This document shows, piece after piece, positions 35,007-42,357 of a stretch of 64,000 bases of DNA. The stretch spans positions 310,001 to 374,000 of the forward strand of contig NZ_AP028634.1 in the NCBI RefSeq assembly GCF_033097485.1, read 5' to 3'. Below the pieces are notes generated by a model that saw nothing but the letters and a program-made list of their open reading frames with translations, ran no database searches and was not told the DNA's origin. The stretch comes from Pyrofollis japonicus. GTDB lineage: Archaea > Thermoproteota > Thermoprotei_A > Sulfolobales > Pyrodictiaceae. Position numbers and translations under genes: made by a program. Positions within the stretch are counted from its first letter, which is position 1; each line of letters begins with the position of its first letter.

Positions 35007-37670
35007 ATGCCAATCGAGTGGATTAAGTCGTGTCCACAAGACGAAGAAGTCTATAAGCTGCTTAGAGACTATGTTGCTGGCTGGTTTAGGAAAAAGTACC
35101 GCACATTCACTATCCCGCAGAAATGCGCGATACCATTAATCAAGAAGGGAAAGAACGTACTACTATCATCGCCAACAGGTACCGGTAAAACACTAGCTGT
35201 TTTCTTGGGTATAATAGACGAACTTTACAGGTATGCCGAAGAGGGACACCTAGAAGACCAGATTTATGCAGTCTATGTTTCGCCGCTCCGTGCACTAAAT
35301 AATGATATGAGAAGAAACCTCTTGGATCCTCTTGAGGGCATACGTGAGTATGCTAAAAGCGTTCTTGGAATAGAGTTGCCAGAGATACGGGTCGCAGTAC
35401 GAACAAGTGATACGCCTCCTCATGAAAAGCAAAAGATGTTAAGAAAGCCGCCTCACATACTGATAACTACTCCCGAAAGCCTTGGAATATCATTAGCTGC
35501 GCCTAAATTCAGGGAGCGTCTATCCACAGCGCGTTGGCTCATAGTTGACGAAATACACGAACTTGCATCAAGTAAGAGGGGGACACACCTAAGCATCTCC
35601 GTGGAGAGGCTTGACTACTTGACCGGCGGAAGGCTGCAAAGAATAGGGTTATCTGCAACAATAGCTCCTCTCGAAGAGGTTGCGAAGTTCCTTGTCGGAT
35701 TCAAAGATAGCGGCGAGCCAAGAGACTGTGTAATAGTCGATGCAAGGTTCGCAAAACCCATAGATGTAAGGGTTCTATGCCCCGTTAAGGACCTTATACA
35801 CACGCCTGCCGAGGTTGTTAATGAGGCTATTTACAGGCTCCTTGCCAAGCTGATAAGAGAACATAGAACTACGCTCATATTTACGAATACGAGAAGTGCC
35901 ACAGAGCGCGTCGTTTACAAGCTAAAGAAGTTATTAAAGGAAGAAGGAATAGCCGATATGGATGAGATAGAGGCTCATCATAGTAGCCTTAGCCGCGATA
36001 TAAGGCTTAGTGTTGAAGAGAAGCTCAAACGCGGCGAACTTAGGGTAGTAGTATCGTCTACTAGCCTCGAACTAGGCATCGACATAGGATATATTGATCT
36101 AGTTGTACTCCTTAGTAGCCCGAAGAGCGTTTCAAGACTTCTCCAGAGAATCGGCAGAGCTGGCCACCATATAAGGCAGGTCAGCAAGGGCAGAATAATC
36201 GTTGTTGACAGAGACGATCTTGTTGAGTGCACCGTGCTAGCAAAGGCAGCTATGGATAGAAAAATAGACCGAGTCCACATACCACGAAAACCACTAGACG
36301 TGCTTGCACAGCATATTGTTGGACTCTCTCTTGAGAAAAAGTGGAGAATAGACGAAGCATATAGGCTTGTCAAACGTGCATATCCTTACCGCGACTTAAG
36401 CTACGAGGAATTCATGAACGTTCTTCGATACCTTGCCGGAAAATATGGGCTTGAACACTACAAGGTTTACGCCAAAATATGGCTAGATGAAGAGGAGGGT
36501 GTTTTCGGCCGCAAGCGCGGATCAAGAGCAATATACTATATGAACAGCGGTACTATACCTGATGAGGTTAAAGTACACGTATTTACTATTGACGGGAAAT
36601 ACGTAGGTGATCTTGAGGAGGGCTTTGTCCAGATACTTGCCCCGGGCGATATCTTTGTACTCGGAGGGCGCACATATGAGTTCATTAGATCCGAGGGAAT
36701 GAAAGTCTTTGTCAAAAAGGCCGAAGGCGCGAAACCAACTGTTCCGAGCTGGTACTCTGAGATGCTCCCATTGGCCTTCGATTCAGCTCTGCTCGTTGGC
36801 GCGTTTAGAAGGTGGGTAAAAGAACTCATAGAGGATGGTATTCCGCGTGAAGAGGCCATAGAACTCATAGCATCCAAGTACAATCTCGAAAAACATGCAG
36901 CAGAGAATATATATAACTATATACTGGAACAATACATGTTTACAAACGGGCTCGTTCCAAGCGACAAACTAGTACTCATAGAGTACTTCCTCGACGAAGA
37001 GAATAACTCAACATCAATAATCTTTCACACACTCTATGGTAGACGAGTAAACGACACACTATCAAGAGCATACGGATATGTATTATCAAAAATGCTTAAC
37101 ACGAACGTCAGAATAACTGTAACCGATAACGCTTTTATGCTGACAGTAGGCGGCACAAGAACCGATATAGAGCTAGAACGCCTTGTATTCAGCGTGAACC
37201 CAGACAATGTTGGGGAGATTCTGAAAAAAGTTCTTCGGAACACGGAGTTACTAAAACGCCGCTTTAGACACTGCGCTGAAAGAGCATTTATGATACTGCG
37301 AAGATATCATGGAAGAACACGCGACCCCCATAGACTACAGCTTAATGCACAAACACTACTTGAGGTCGTTGAGAAGATACCACAGTTCCCAATACTCCAA
37401 GAAGCTTATAGAGAAATTCTAGAAGACTACATGGATATCAACAATGCACGCCAAGTACTTAAATGGATACATGAGGGCAGCGTTGAGGTGGCGTTCTTCG
37501 GCCCGACACGCGTCCCTAGCCCCTTTGCTCATCATATAGTGGCAAGAGGATATAGCGATATAGTACTTATGGAAGATAGGAAGAAACTACTAATGGAGCT
37601 ACACAGCAAGGTCATGGAGTTACTACGTAGCCGTTTTTCATCAAATGAGCAAGGGCAAGCTTATACCTAG
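35007..37670 (+). CDS. Lhr-like superfamily 2 helicase (second)
   Basis: The 887-aa protein has Walker A SPTGTGKT (55-62), TPLRAL-like VSPLRALNND, motif II DEIH (181-184), LSAT, and QRIGRAGHH (motif VI), followed by winged-helix and Lhr-core domains. It resembles the ASH-Ski2/aLhr type more than the paralogue at 4297, which has a longer C-terminal part. TAGGAGGA precedes ATG 35007. It is divergent from the Cas4-like/PHP/NurA operon with 132 bp between, hinting at a joint DNA repair role. Confidence 0.9.
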   Translation: MPIEWIKSCPQDEEVYKLLRDYVAGWFRKKYRTFTIPQKCAIPLIKKGKNVLLSSPTGTGKTLAVFLGIIDELYRYAEEGHLEDQIYAVYVSPLRALNNDMRRNLLDPLEGIREYAKSVLGIELPEIRVAVRTSDTPPHEKQKMLRKPPHILITTPESLGISLAAPKFRERLSTARWLIVDEIHELASSKRGTHLSISVERLDYLTGGRLQRIGLSATIAPLEEVAKFLVGFKDSGEPRDCVIVDARFAKPIDVRVLCPVKDLIHTPAEVVNEAIYRLLAKLIREHRTTLIFTNTRSATERVVYKLKKLLKEEGIADMDEIEAHHSSLSRDIRLSVEEKLKRGELRVVVSSTSLELGIDIGYIDLVVLLSSPKSVSRLLQRIGRAGHHIRQVSKGRIIVVDRDDLVECTVLAKAAMDRKIDRVHIPRKPLDVLAQHIVGLSLEKKWRIDEAYRLVKRAYPYRDLSYEEFMNVLRYLAGKYGLEHYKVYAKIWLDEEEGVFGRKRGSRAIYYMNSGTIPDEVKVHVFTIDGKYVGDLEEGFVQILAPGDIFVLGGRTYEFIRSEGMKVFVKKAEGAKPTVPSWYSEMLPLAFDSALLVGAFRRWVKELIEDGIPREEAIELIASKYNLEKHAAENIYNYILEQYMFTNGLVPSDKLVLIEYFLDEENNSTSIIFHTLYGRRVNDTLSRAYGYVLSKMLNTNVRITVTDNAFMLTVGGTRTDIELERLVFSVNPDNVGEILKKVLRNTELLKRRFRHCAERAFMILRRYHGRTRDPHRLQLNAQTLLEVVEKIPQFPILQEAYREILEDYMDINNARQVLKWIHEGSVEVAFFGPTRVPSPFAHHIVARGYSDIVLMEDRKKLLMELHSKVMELLRSRFSSNEQGQAYT

Positions 37671-37706
37671 CCATAGTCAATTACTGAACAAGCAAATATG
37701 AGTGAG

Positions 37707-37771
37707 GGGTTCAGCGAAGGACCACTTCGTCACAATTATCAGCTCGTTCCCGGGGTATTTCTTCATAACCC
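37707..37771 (-). ncRNA. C/D box sRNA
   Basis: On the minus strand: stem GGGT (37771-37768) with ACCC (37710-37707), box C ATGAAGA (37766-37760), 17-nt first guide region (37759-37743), D' CTGA (37742-37739), 5-nt spacer, C' GTGACGA (37733-37727), 12-nt guide AGTGGTCCTTCG (37726-37715) and D CTGA (37714-37711). All four boxes are near consensus. The first guide space is longer than usual, so only its 3' part probably pairs. Targets are unassigned. It lies between lhr and pgk on the opposite strand. Confidence 0.75.
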
Positions 37772-37850
37772 TTTTGTTTAGTCTTACACTCTTTACATAA
37801 TCTTTTTTATCGTTTGCTAGTATTCCTATCTAGCAGAACCCGGGACTCGT

Positions 37851-39113
37851 TTGCCCTGCCTGCTTAGAAACGGGCAAAAGATACCAACAATAGATGATCT
37901 TGACGAGCGCTACGGCATTAAAGGCTCAAAGATACTGCTGCGAATCGATATAAACAGTCCCATAGATCCCGCCAGCGGCAAAATTCTAGACGACAGCAGA
38001 ATCAGAGCACATAGTCCTACTATAAGGGAGCTCCTTGAGCGCAGAGCTGCCGTGGTAATAATGTCTCATCAAGGCAGGCCTGGAAGCGATGACTTTGTCA
38101 GCCTAGAAGAGCATGCAAAGCTGCTCGAAAAATACGTAGGATATCCAATAAAATTTATCGATGATGTCATAGGCCCAAGCGCGAGAAACGCAATAAAGGA
38201 GCTTGAGCCTGGAGAGGCCCTCCTACTTGACAATACAAGGCTTATTTCAGAGGAGATTATTGAGGCAACACCAGAGAAGCACGCAAAAGGCATATTTGTT
38301 CGGAGACTCGTACCCTTATTTAACTACTATGTAAACGACGCATTTGCTACAGCACATAGAAGCCAGCCAAGCATTGTTGGATTTCCCCTGCACCTCCCCT
38401 CAGCCGCCGGTAGGGTTATGGAAAGGGAGCTTGAAGCCCTAGCCAAGCTCTACAAAGCTGAAGAGAGACCACGTGTGTTTGTCCTCGGCGGCGGCAAGGT
38501 ACATGACACGCTCCGAATACTCGAGCATATCCATGCAAACAATATTGCTGACAGGATACTATTGACTGGACTGATTGCAGAACTCTTCCTTGTAGCAAAG
38601 GGCATAGATATAGGTGAAGAGAATAAGAAGCTGCTTGAAGCAAAGGGCATACTGCCCCTTGTGCCAAGGGCTAGGAGACTTCTTCTAAGAGGCTTACCTG
38701 TTGAAACTCCTGTAGACTTCAAGACACTGATCGGAAACGAGGTAAGAGTAGAACCTGTAGGTAATATAAGAGGCGTTATAAGGGACATAGGGCCCCAAAC
38801 AGTCAAAGCCTATGCAGAAATTATGAAAGAAGCGAGACTCATAGTGATGAGAGGACCTGCAGGAGTAATTGAAGATCCAAGGTTTAGAGAAGGAAGCTTA
38901 GAGCTTGTAAAGGCTGCGCTTAATAGCGACGCGTACCTTATAGTTGGCGGCGGGCATCTTAACAGTATAATAGCAGAGCTCAAAGCATATGACAGGCCTA
39001 ACCTACACGTAAGTACCGGTGGAGGTGCGCTATTACTCTTCTTAGCCGGAGAAGAGTTACCGGGTCTTTCAGCACTCGTTGTTTCCGCGAAGAAGTTTTT
39101 CCCTGAACTATAA
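37851..39113 (+). CDS. pgk: phosphoglycerate kinase
   Basis: The 420-aa protein has the PGK substrate loop LLRIDINSPID, VVIMSHQGRPG, DAFATAHRSQPSIVGFP, VLGGGKVHDTL and a C-terminal nucleotide site around IVGGGHLNS and STGGGALLLFLAG. It interconverts 1,3-bisphosphoglycerate and 3-phosphoglycerate. The start is TTG. It is followed after 61 bp by the GAPDH gene, the usual archaeal pgk-gap pair. Confidence 0.96.
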   Translation: MPCLLRNGQKIPTIDDLDERYGIKGSKILLRIDINSPIDPASGKILDDSRIRAHSPTIRELLERRAAVVIMSHQGRPGSDDFVSLEEHAKLLEKYVGYPIKFIDDVIGPSARNAIKELEPGEALLLDNTRLISEEIIEATPEKHAKGIFVRRLVPLFNYYVNDAFATAHRSQPSIVGFPLHLPSAAGRVMERELEALAKLYKAEERPRVFVLGGGKVHDTLRILEHIHANNIADRILLTGLIAELFLVAKGIDIGEENKKLLEAKGILPLVPRARRLLLRGLPVETPVDFKTLIGNEVRVEPVGNIRGVIRDIGPQTVKAYAEIMKEARLIVMRGPAGVIEDPRFREGSLELVKAALNSDAYLIVGGGHLNSIIAELKAYDRPNLHVSTGGGALLLFLAGEELPGLSALVVSAKKFFPEL

Positions 39114-39174
39114 CCTTAGTCTTACTTCTTTACCAACTATAACATACACCTTCGGTTATCCCTGGGTGAGATGT

Positions 39175-40206
39175 ATGGCTAAAATACGTGTAGGTGTAAA
39201 CGGGTTCGGAACTATCGGAAAACGAGTAGCAGAAGCTGTGAGACTCCAACCAGACATGGAGCTAGTGGGGGTAGTAAAAACAAAGCCCGACTACGGAGCA
39301 GTCTATGCAATAAAGCACGACATACCCGTCTACACCATAAAGGATAGCCTTGAAAAATTTAAGGAAAAGGGCCTTGAGGTCGCAGGCACTTTAGAAGAAT
39401 TGCTTAAACAGGTGGATGTGATTGTTGACGCGACCCCAGGAGGAGTCGGTGCTACCTACAAGCCATTGTACGAGAAAGCGGGCGTTAAGATGATCTTCCA
39501 GGGCGGCGAGGAAGCCAATGTGGCTGAGGTATCATTTAACACATTCTGCAACTTTAACGAAGCACTTGGCAGGAAAAGCATAAGGGTTGTATCATGTAAT
39601 ACAACGGCCTTACTTAGGGGCATCTGTACCCTAAACAAGATTTCAAGAGTCGAGTCTGTTCGCGCTACAATCGTGCGCAGGGGCGCTGACCCTAAGGAAA
39701 CAAAGCGCGGTCCAATAAACGCAATAGTTCCTAATCCAGCAAAAATGCCTAGCCACCACGGCCCCGACGTGAACACGGTACTTCCATGGCTTGACATAGT
39801 GACGAGTGCTGTAGTTGTACCAACAACGCTAATGCACGTACACATAGTGTATGCAAGAGTCAAGGATAATATCACAAGGGACGAAATAATAGAAACATTT
39901 GAGAGAACCCCACGGATATTACTGGCAAGCAGCGAGCTTGGATTAAAAAGCACAGCCGATATAGTGGAGTATGCACGCGATCTTGGAAGGAAGCGATATG
40001 ATATACCAGAGCTAGTAATATGGCTTGAAAGCATTACTGTTAAAAACAACGAAGTTATGTGGATGCAAGCTGTGCACCAAGAATCGATAGTTGTTCCTGA
40101 GAACATTGACGCGATACGTGCAGCGATGAAAGCGGTTAAGACCGCAGAAGAAACAATAGAGATCACCGATAAAACACTCGGTCTACTTCACGGCAGGATA
40201 CCTTAG
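39175..40206 (+). CDS. gap: glyceraldehyde-3-phosphate dehydrogenase, archaeal type II
   Basis: From ATG 39175 (GGGTGA before it; the longer frame overlaps pgk) the protein is 343 aa, normal for the family. VGVNGFGTIGKRVAEAV is the nucleotide-binding loop and VVSCNTTALLRG carries the catalytic cysteine. It reversibly oxidises glyceraldehyde-3-phosphate with NAD(P) and phosphate. Confidence 0.96.
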   Translation: MAKIRVGVNGFGTIGKRVAEAVRLQPDMELVGVVKTKPDYGAVYAIKHDIPVYTIKDSLEKFKEKGLEVAGTLEELLKQVDVIVDATPGGVGATYKPLYEKAGVKMIFQGGEEANVAEVSFNTFCNFNEALGRKSIRVVSCNTTALLRGICTLNKISRVESVRATIVRRGADPKETKRGPINAIVPNPAKMPSHHGPDVNTVLPWLDIVTSAVVVPTTLMHVHIVYARVKDNITRDEIIETFERTPRILLASSELGLKSTADIVEYARDLGRKRYDIPELVIWLESITVKNNEVMWMQAVHQESIVVPENIDAIRAAMKAVKTAEETIEITDKTLGLLHGRIP

Positions 40207-40277
40207 TCATTGCATTCACATAATCCTCGCGACCCGGTTTTAATATAAGGTTTTAAGTCTATAATAGTGATTACGGA

Positions 40278-40291
40278 CGAAACGTGTTTCG
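40278..40291. promoter_or_regulatory. palindrome in the UspA leader
   Basis: CGAAAC-GT-GTTTCG is a perfect inverted repeat, 6 bp per arm. It lies about 30 bp after the TATA-like TTTAATATA (about 40238-40246) and 16 bp before the UspA start, so it overlaps the expected start of transcription or forms a leader hairpin. It is a candidate operator. Confidence 0.45.
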
Positions 40292-40306
40292 CCATGGTGA
40301 CGTAGA

Positions 40307-40732
40307 TTGGCAGACTACATCCCAGAGCCAACATACAGGATAAGCTATCTATATCGGCGCATACTCGTACCAATAGATGGATCAGAGACAAGCTTTAGAG
40401 CACTTGATATAGCACTCGACTTTGCACAAAGATATGGATCAAAGATAACCGCGCTATATGTGCATAGTCGTAATGAAGACCCTTCGAAGGTAGAGGAGGC
40501 AATAAAGAAACACATCGAGAAAAAAGGAGTAAAGGTTGAAATAAAAACGCGAAGTTACGAGCCAAGCATAAGTAGCGTTGCAAATGAAATTATAACAGAA
40601 ATTATCGAGGGGGGTTACGATCTAGTTATACTTGGGGCAAGAGGTAATACCGCTAACGAGGATCTAATTATCGGAAGCGTCGCCCTTTCTGTTGTAGTCA
40701 ATGCAGCTGTTTCCGTTATGCTAGTTAGATAA
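40307..40732 (+). CDS. universal stress protein (UspA family)
   Basis: The 141-aa protein starts at TTG with GGTGA upstream. YRRILVPIDGSETSFRALDIA is the N-terminal Usp strand and loop; LVILGARGNTANEDLIIGSVAL is close to the ATP-binding G-x2-G-x9-GS motif. It is probably a nucleotide-binding stress or regulatory protein. No fused domain. Confidence 0.92.
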   Translation: MADYIPEPTYRISYLYRRILVPIDGSETSFRALDIALDFAQRYGSKITALYVHSRNEDPSKVEEAIKKHIEKKGVKVEIKTRSYEPSISSVANEIITEIIEGGYDLVILGARGNTANEDLIIGSVALSVVVNAAVSVMLVR

Positions 40733-40813
40733 TAGCCATACTCAATATTTTCAACGAATTAATACAAGACTAATACAATATATCTACTAATACTTACTAT
40801 CGTATTAATAAAA

Positions 40814-40873
40814 TGCGATGATGAAGTACCCCGATAGCGCGAAAACAATGAGCGAAGGGTAGGTTGCTGAGCA
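40814..40873 (+). ncRNA. C/D box sRNA directly upstream of a protein gene
   Basis: Stem TGC (40814-40816) with GCA (40871-40873), box C ATGATGA (40818-40824), 14-nt guide AGTACCCCGATAGC (40825-40838), D' GCGA (40839-40842), 5-nt spacer, C' ATGAGCG (40848-40854), 12-nt guide AAGGGTAGGTTG (40855-40866), D CTGA (40867-40870). The D'/C' pair is the same paired variant as in 13331-13397. The RNA ends on the base before ATG 40874. An AATATATCT box about 30 bp upstream could start the sRNA. Confidence 0.78.
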
Positions 40874-41476
40874 ATGAAAACAAAAGGCGCCAAAACACTT
40901 AGCGCGGAAAAATCGAAAGAAAAACCGCCCCAGAAAACCGTTAAAGAATTCATAGAAGCCATAGCCGATTATATTATTAAGCGAATTTCCGCAAACTCGT
41001 TTCCATCTCTTTATGAGATTTATCTTGAGGCACTACGTCATACCGGTAAGCCGCACAAGGTCTCTTCAAGAATTTACGGTTATTTTCTATTGTCGCAGTT
41101 ACGGCGCTTAAGGGATACTTTGTTGGACAAAGCAGCTGAGGCGATCTCAGCACATGTTGATGAAATAGGTGATAGCCCATTATATGCAGAGTTATCTTCT
41201 ACACTAATGAGATATGCTCTTCACGAGCTAGGCTTAGTTCAGAATATTGTAACAAGTCTTGAAAGCATTGTCCTTGGCGAAGACGTGGATAACGATAAAA
41301 CGGAACTTATGGAAGAATTCATATTTTCGGCTATTACGAGATTTTTAGCGACCATGTATGTTATCTCAAGCATTAACACCAGTATGTTAGAGAAAATGTA
41401 TAAGAAGATTGTGGAGGCAATAAATACATTCATATCAGAGGAAATGAACATTTATCTCGAAAAGATTGCGCGTTAA
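40874..41476 (+). CDS. helical hypothetical protein
   Basis: This 200-aa protein has a Lys/Glu-rich N-terminus followed by long helices (KTVKEFIEAIADYIIKRI, YGYFLLSQLRRLRDTLLDKA, EEFIFSAITRFLATMYVISS). It has no cysteines, signal peptide or recognised motif. It starts right at the end of a C/D sRNA and is convergent with tbp, 2 bp apart. Confidence 0.6.
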   Translation: MKTKGAKTLSAEKSKEKPPQKTVKEFIEAIADYIIKRISANSFPSLYEIYLEALRHTGKPHKVSSRIYGYFLLSQLRRLRDTLLDKAAEAISAHVDEIGDSPLYAELSSTLMRYALHELGLVQNIVTSLESIVLGEDVDNDKTELMEEFIFSAITRFLATMYVISSINTSMLEKMYKKIVEAINTFISEEMNIYLEKIAR

Positions 41477-41478
41477 TG

Positions 41479-42081
41479 TTAGGTACAAGGTCTTATTGCT
41501 CTTACTTTCTTAAGTTTCTCGTAAATTCTCTTCACGGCTTCATATACTTCTTCTTCTCTTTTAGCACCCGTGATTACCATTTTACCCGAGCTAAATATTA
41601 GTAGTACAACACGTGGCTCATCCATTCTATGTATTAGGCCTGGAAACTGCTCAGGCTCATACATGCTGTTTTCCAAGGTCAATGCAGCCCGCTCAAGGTC
41701 AACACATACATTGAGATTAGCTGAGGCAACAATGTTTTGTATTTGAACCTTCGATCGCCCGTGAATAGGAATCCCGTGTTTCTTTAAGTTTCTAACTATT
41801 TTCTTGACGGCTTCTATGAGATCACGAGTACTTTTCGCACCCGTGACAACCATTTTACCGGATTTAAATATAAGTGCTGTTACCTTCGGAGAGTCGAGCC
41901 TATAGACCAGCCCCGGAAACTGCTCAGGATTATATTCAACAGTCAATATGCTTCTTTCAATCATTCTGAGATCGAGTGTCTGATCCAAGGATACTGTCGC
42001 AACAATGTTTTCTATGTTAACAACTGGTTGAGGCTCTTGCTGAGCCTCTGAACGCTCAGAGCTTTGACGAGGAGAAGCCAT
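41479..42081 (-). CDS. tbp: TATA-box-binding protein
   Basis: The 200-aa protein has two TBP repeats: [18 protein letters not shown]...FPGLVYRL...[16 protein letters not shown] and [18 protein letters not shown]...FPGLIHRM...[16 protein letters not shown]. The N-terminal tail is Gln/Glu/Ser-rich. It recognises TATA boxes and recruits TFB for all RNA polymerase initiation. Its own promoter has TTTAAATA on the minus strand at 42120-42127. Confidence 0.98.
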   Translation of the reverse strand: MASPRQSSERSEAQQEPQPVVNIENIVATVSLDQTLDLRMIERSILTVEYNPEQFPGLVYRLDSPKVTALIFKSGKMVVTGAKSTRDLIEAVKKIVRNLKKHGIPIHGRSKVQIQNIVASANLNVCVDLERAALTLENSMYEPEQFPGLIHRMDEPRVVLLIFSSGKMVITGAKREEEVYEAVKRIYEKLKKVRAIRPCT

Positions 42082-42108
42082 ATCCAGTGCACCCTTTTAA
42101 TGCTCTGC

Positions 42109-42127
42109 TATAAAAACCCTATTTAAA
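42109..42127. promoter_or_regulatory. TATA region between tbp and a C/D sRNA
   Basis: TATTTAAA (42120-42127) is nearly symmetric. Read on the minus strand it is about 40 bp before the tbp ATG; read on the plus strand it lies 22-29 bp before the predicted 5' end of the sRNA at 42149. A second box, TATAAAAA, is at 42109-42116. The region could serve both directions. Confidence 0.5.
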
Positions 42128-42148
42128 GGCTCCTATAAATCTTTATCC

Positions 42149-42214
42149 GGGGGATGGTGAGGCGGGCAGTCTAGGAGCTTTTAGCAATGACTGGCCTAGT
42201 CTCACTCCGACCCC
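42149..42214 (+). ncRNA. candidate C/D box sRNA with variant boxes
   Basis: Stem GGGG (42149-42152) with CCCC (42211-42214), box C ATGGTGA (42154-42160), 12-nt guide GGCGGGCAGTCT (42161-42172), D' AGGA (42173-42176), 10-nt spacer, C' ATGACTG (42187-42193), 13-nt guide GCCTAGTCTCACT (42194-42206), D CCGA (42207-42210). D' AGGA can pair A-U and G-C with the changed bases of C' ATGACTG, so the internal motif is compensated. The box C change (A4 to G) is not compensated. Correct spacing and the terminal stem argue for a real sRNA. Confidence 0.6.
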
Positions 42215-42249
42215 TTAGCAACTATGTCCAATAGATATACAAATAAGCC

Positions 42250-42357
42250 GGGACAAAAGAAGAAAAGAGGATGAAACGTGGGTGGCCCCGAGAGGGCCGT
42301 CTAAGGGTTCATGGCTGTATCCCCTTGGCGGCCCACAACCCCCTATCTCGGGGCCCC
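42250..42357 (-). terminator. long hairpin and T-rich tract at the end of nnr
   Basis: GGCCCCGAGA (from about 42283) is perfectly complementary to TCTCGGGGCC (ending about 42355), enclosing inner stems GGGCCG/CGGCCC and AAGGG/CCCTT. The nnr stop lies inside the 5' arm as read on the minus strand. Further on, the minus strand has a pyrimidine-rich tract with CTCTTTTCTTCTTTTG (42250-42270). This fits a transcription end or 3' processing signal for nnr; an independent structured RNA is possible. Confidence 0.45.

Noticed and set aside
42281-42357. H/ACA guide RNA (stem followed by ACA on the plus strand)
   Set aside because: The internal loop is only two or three bases per side, too small for a pseudouridylation pocket.
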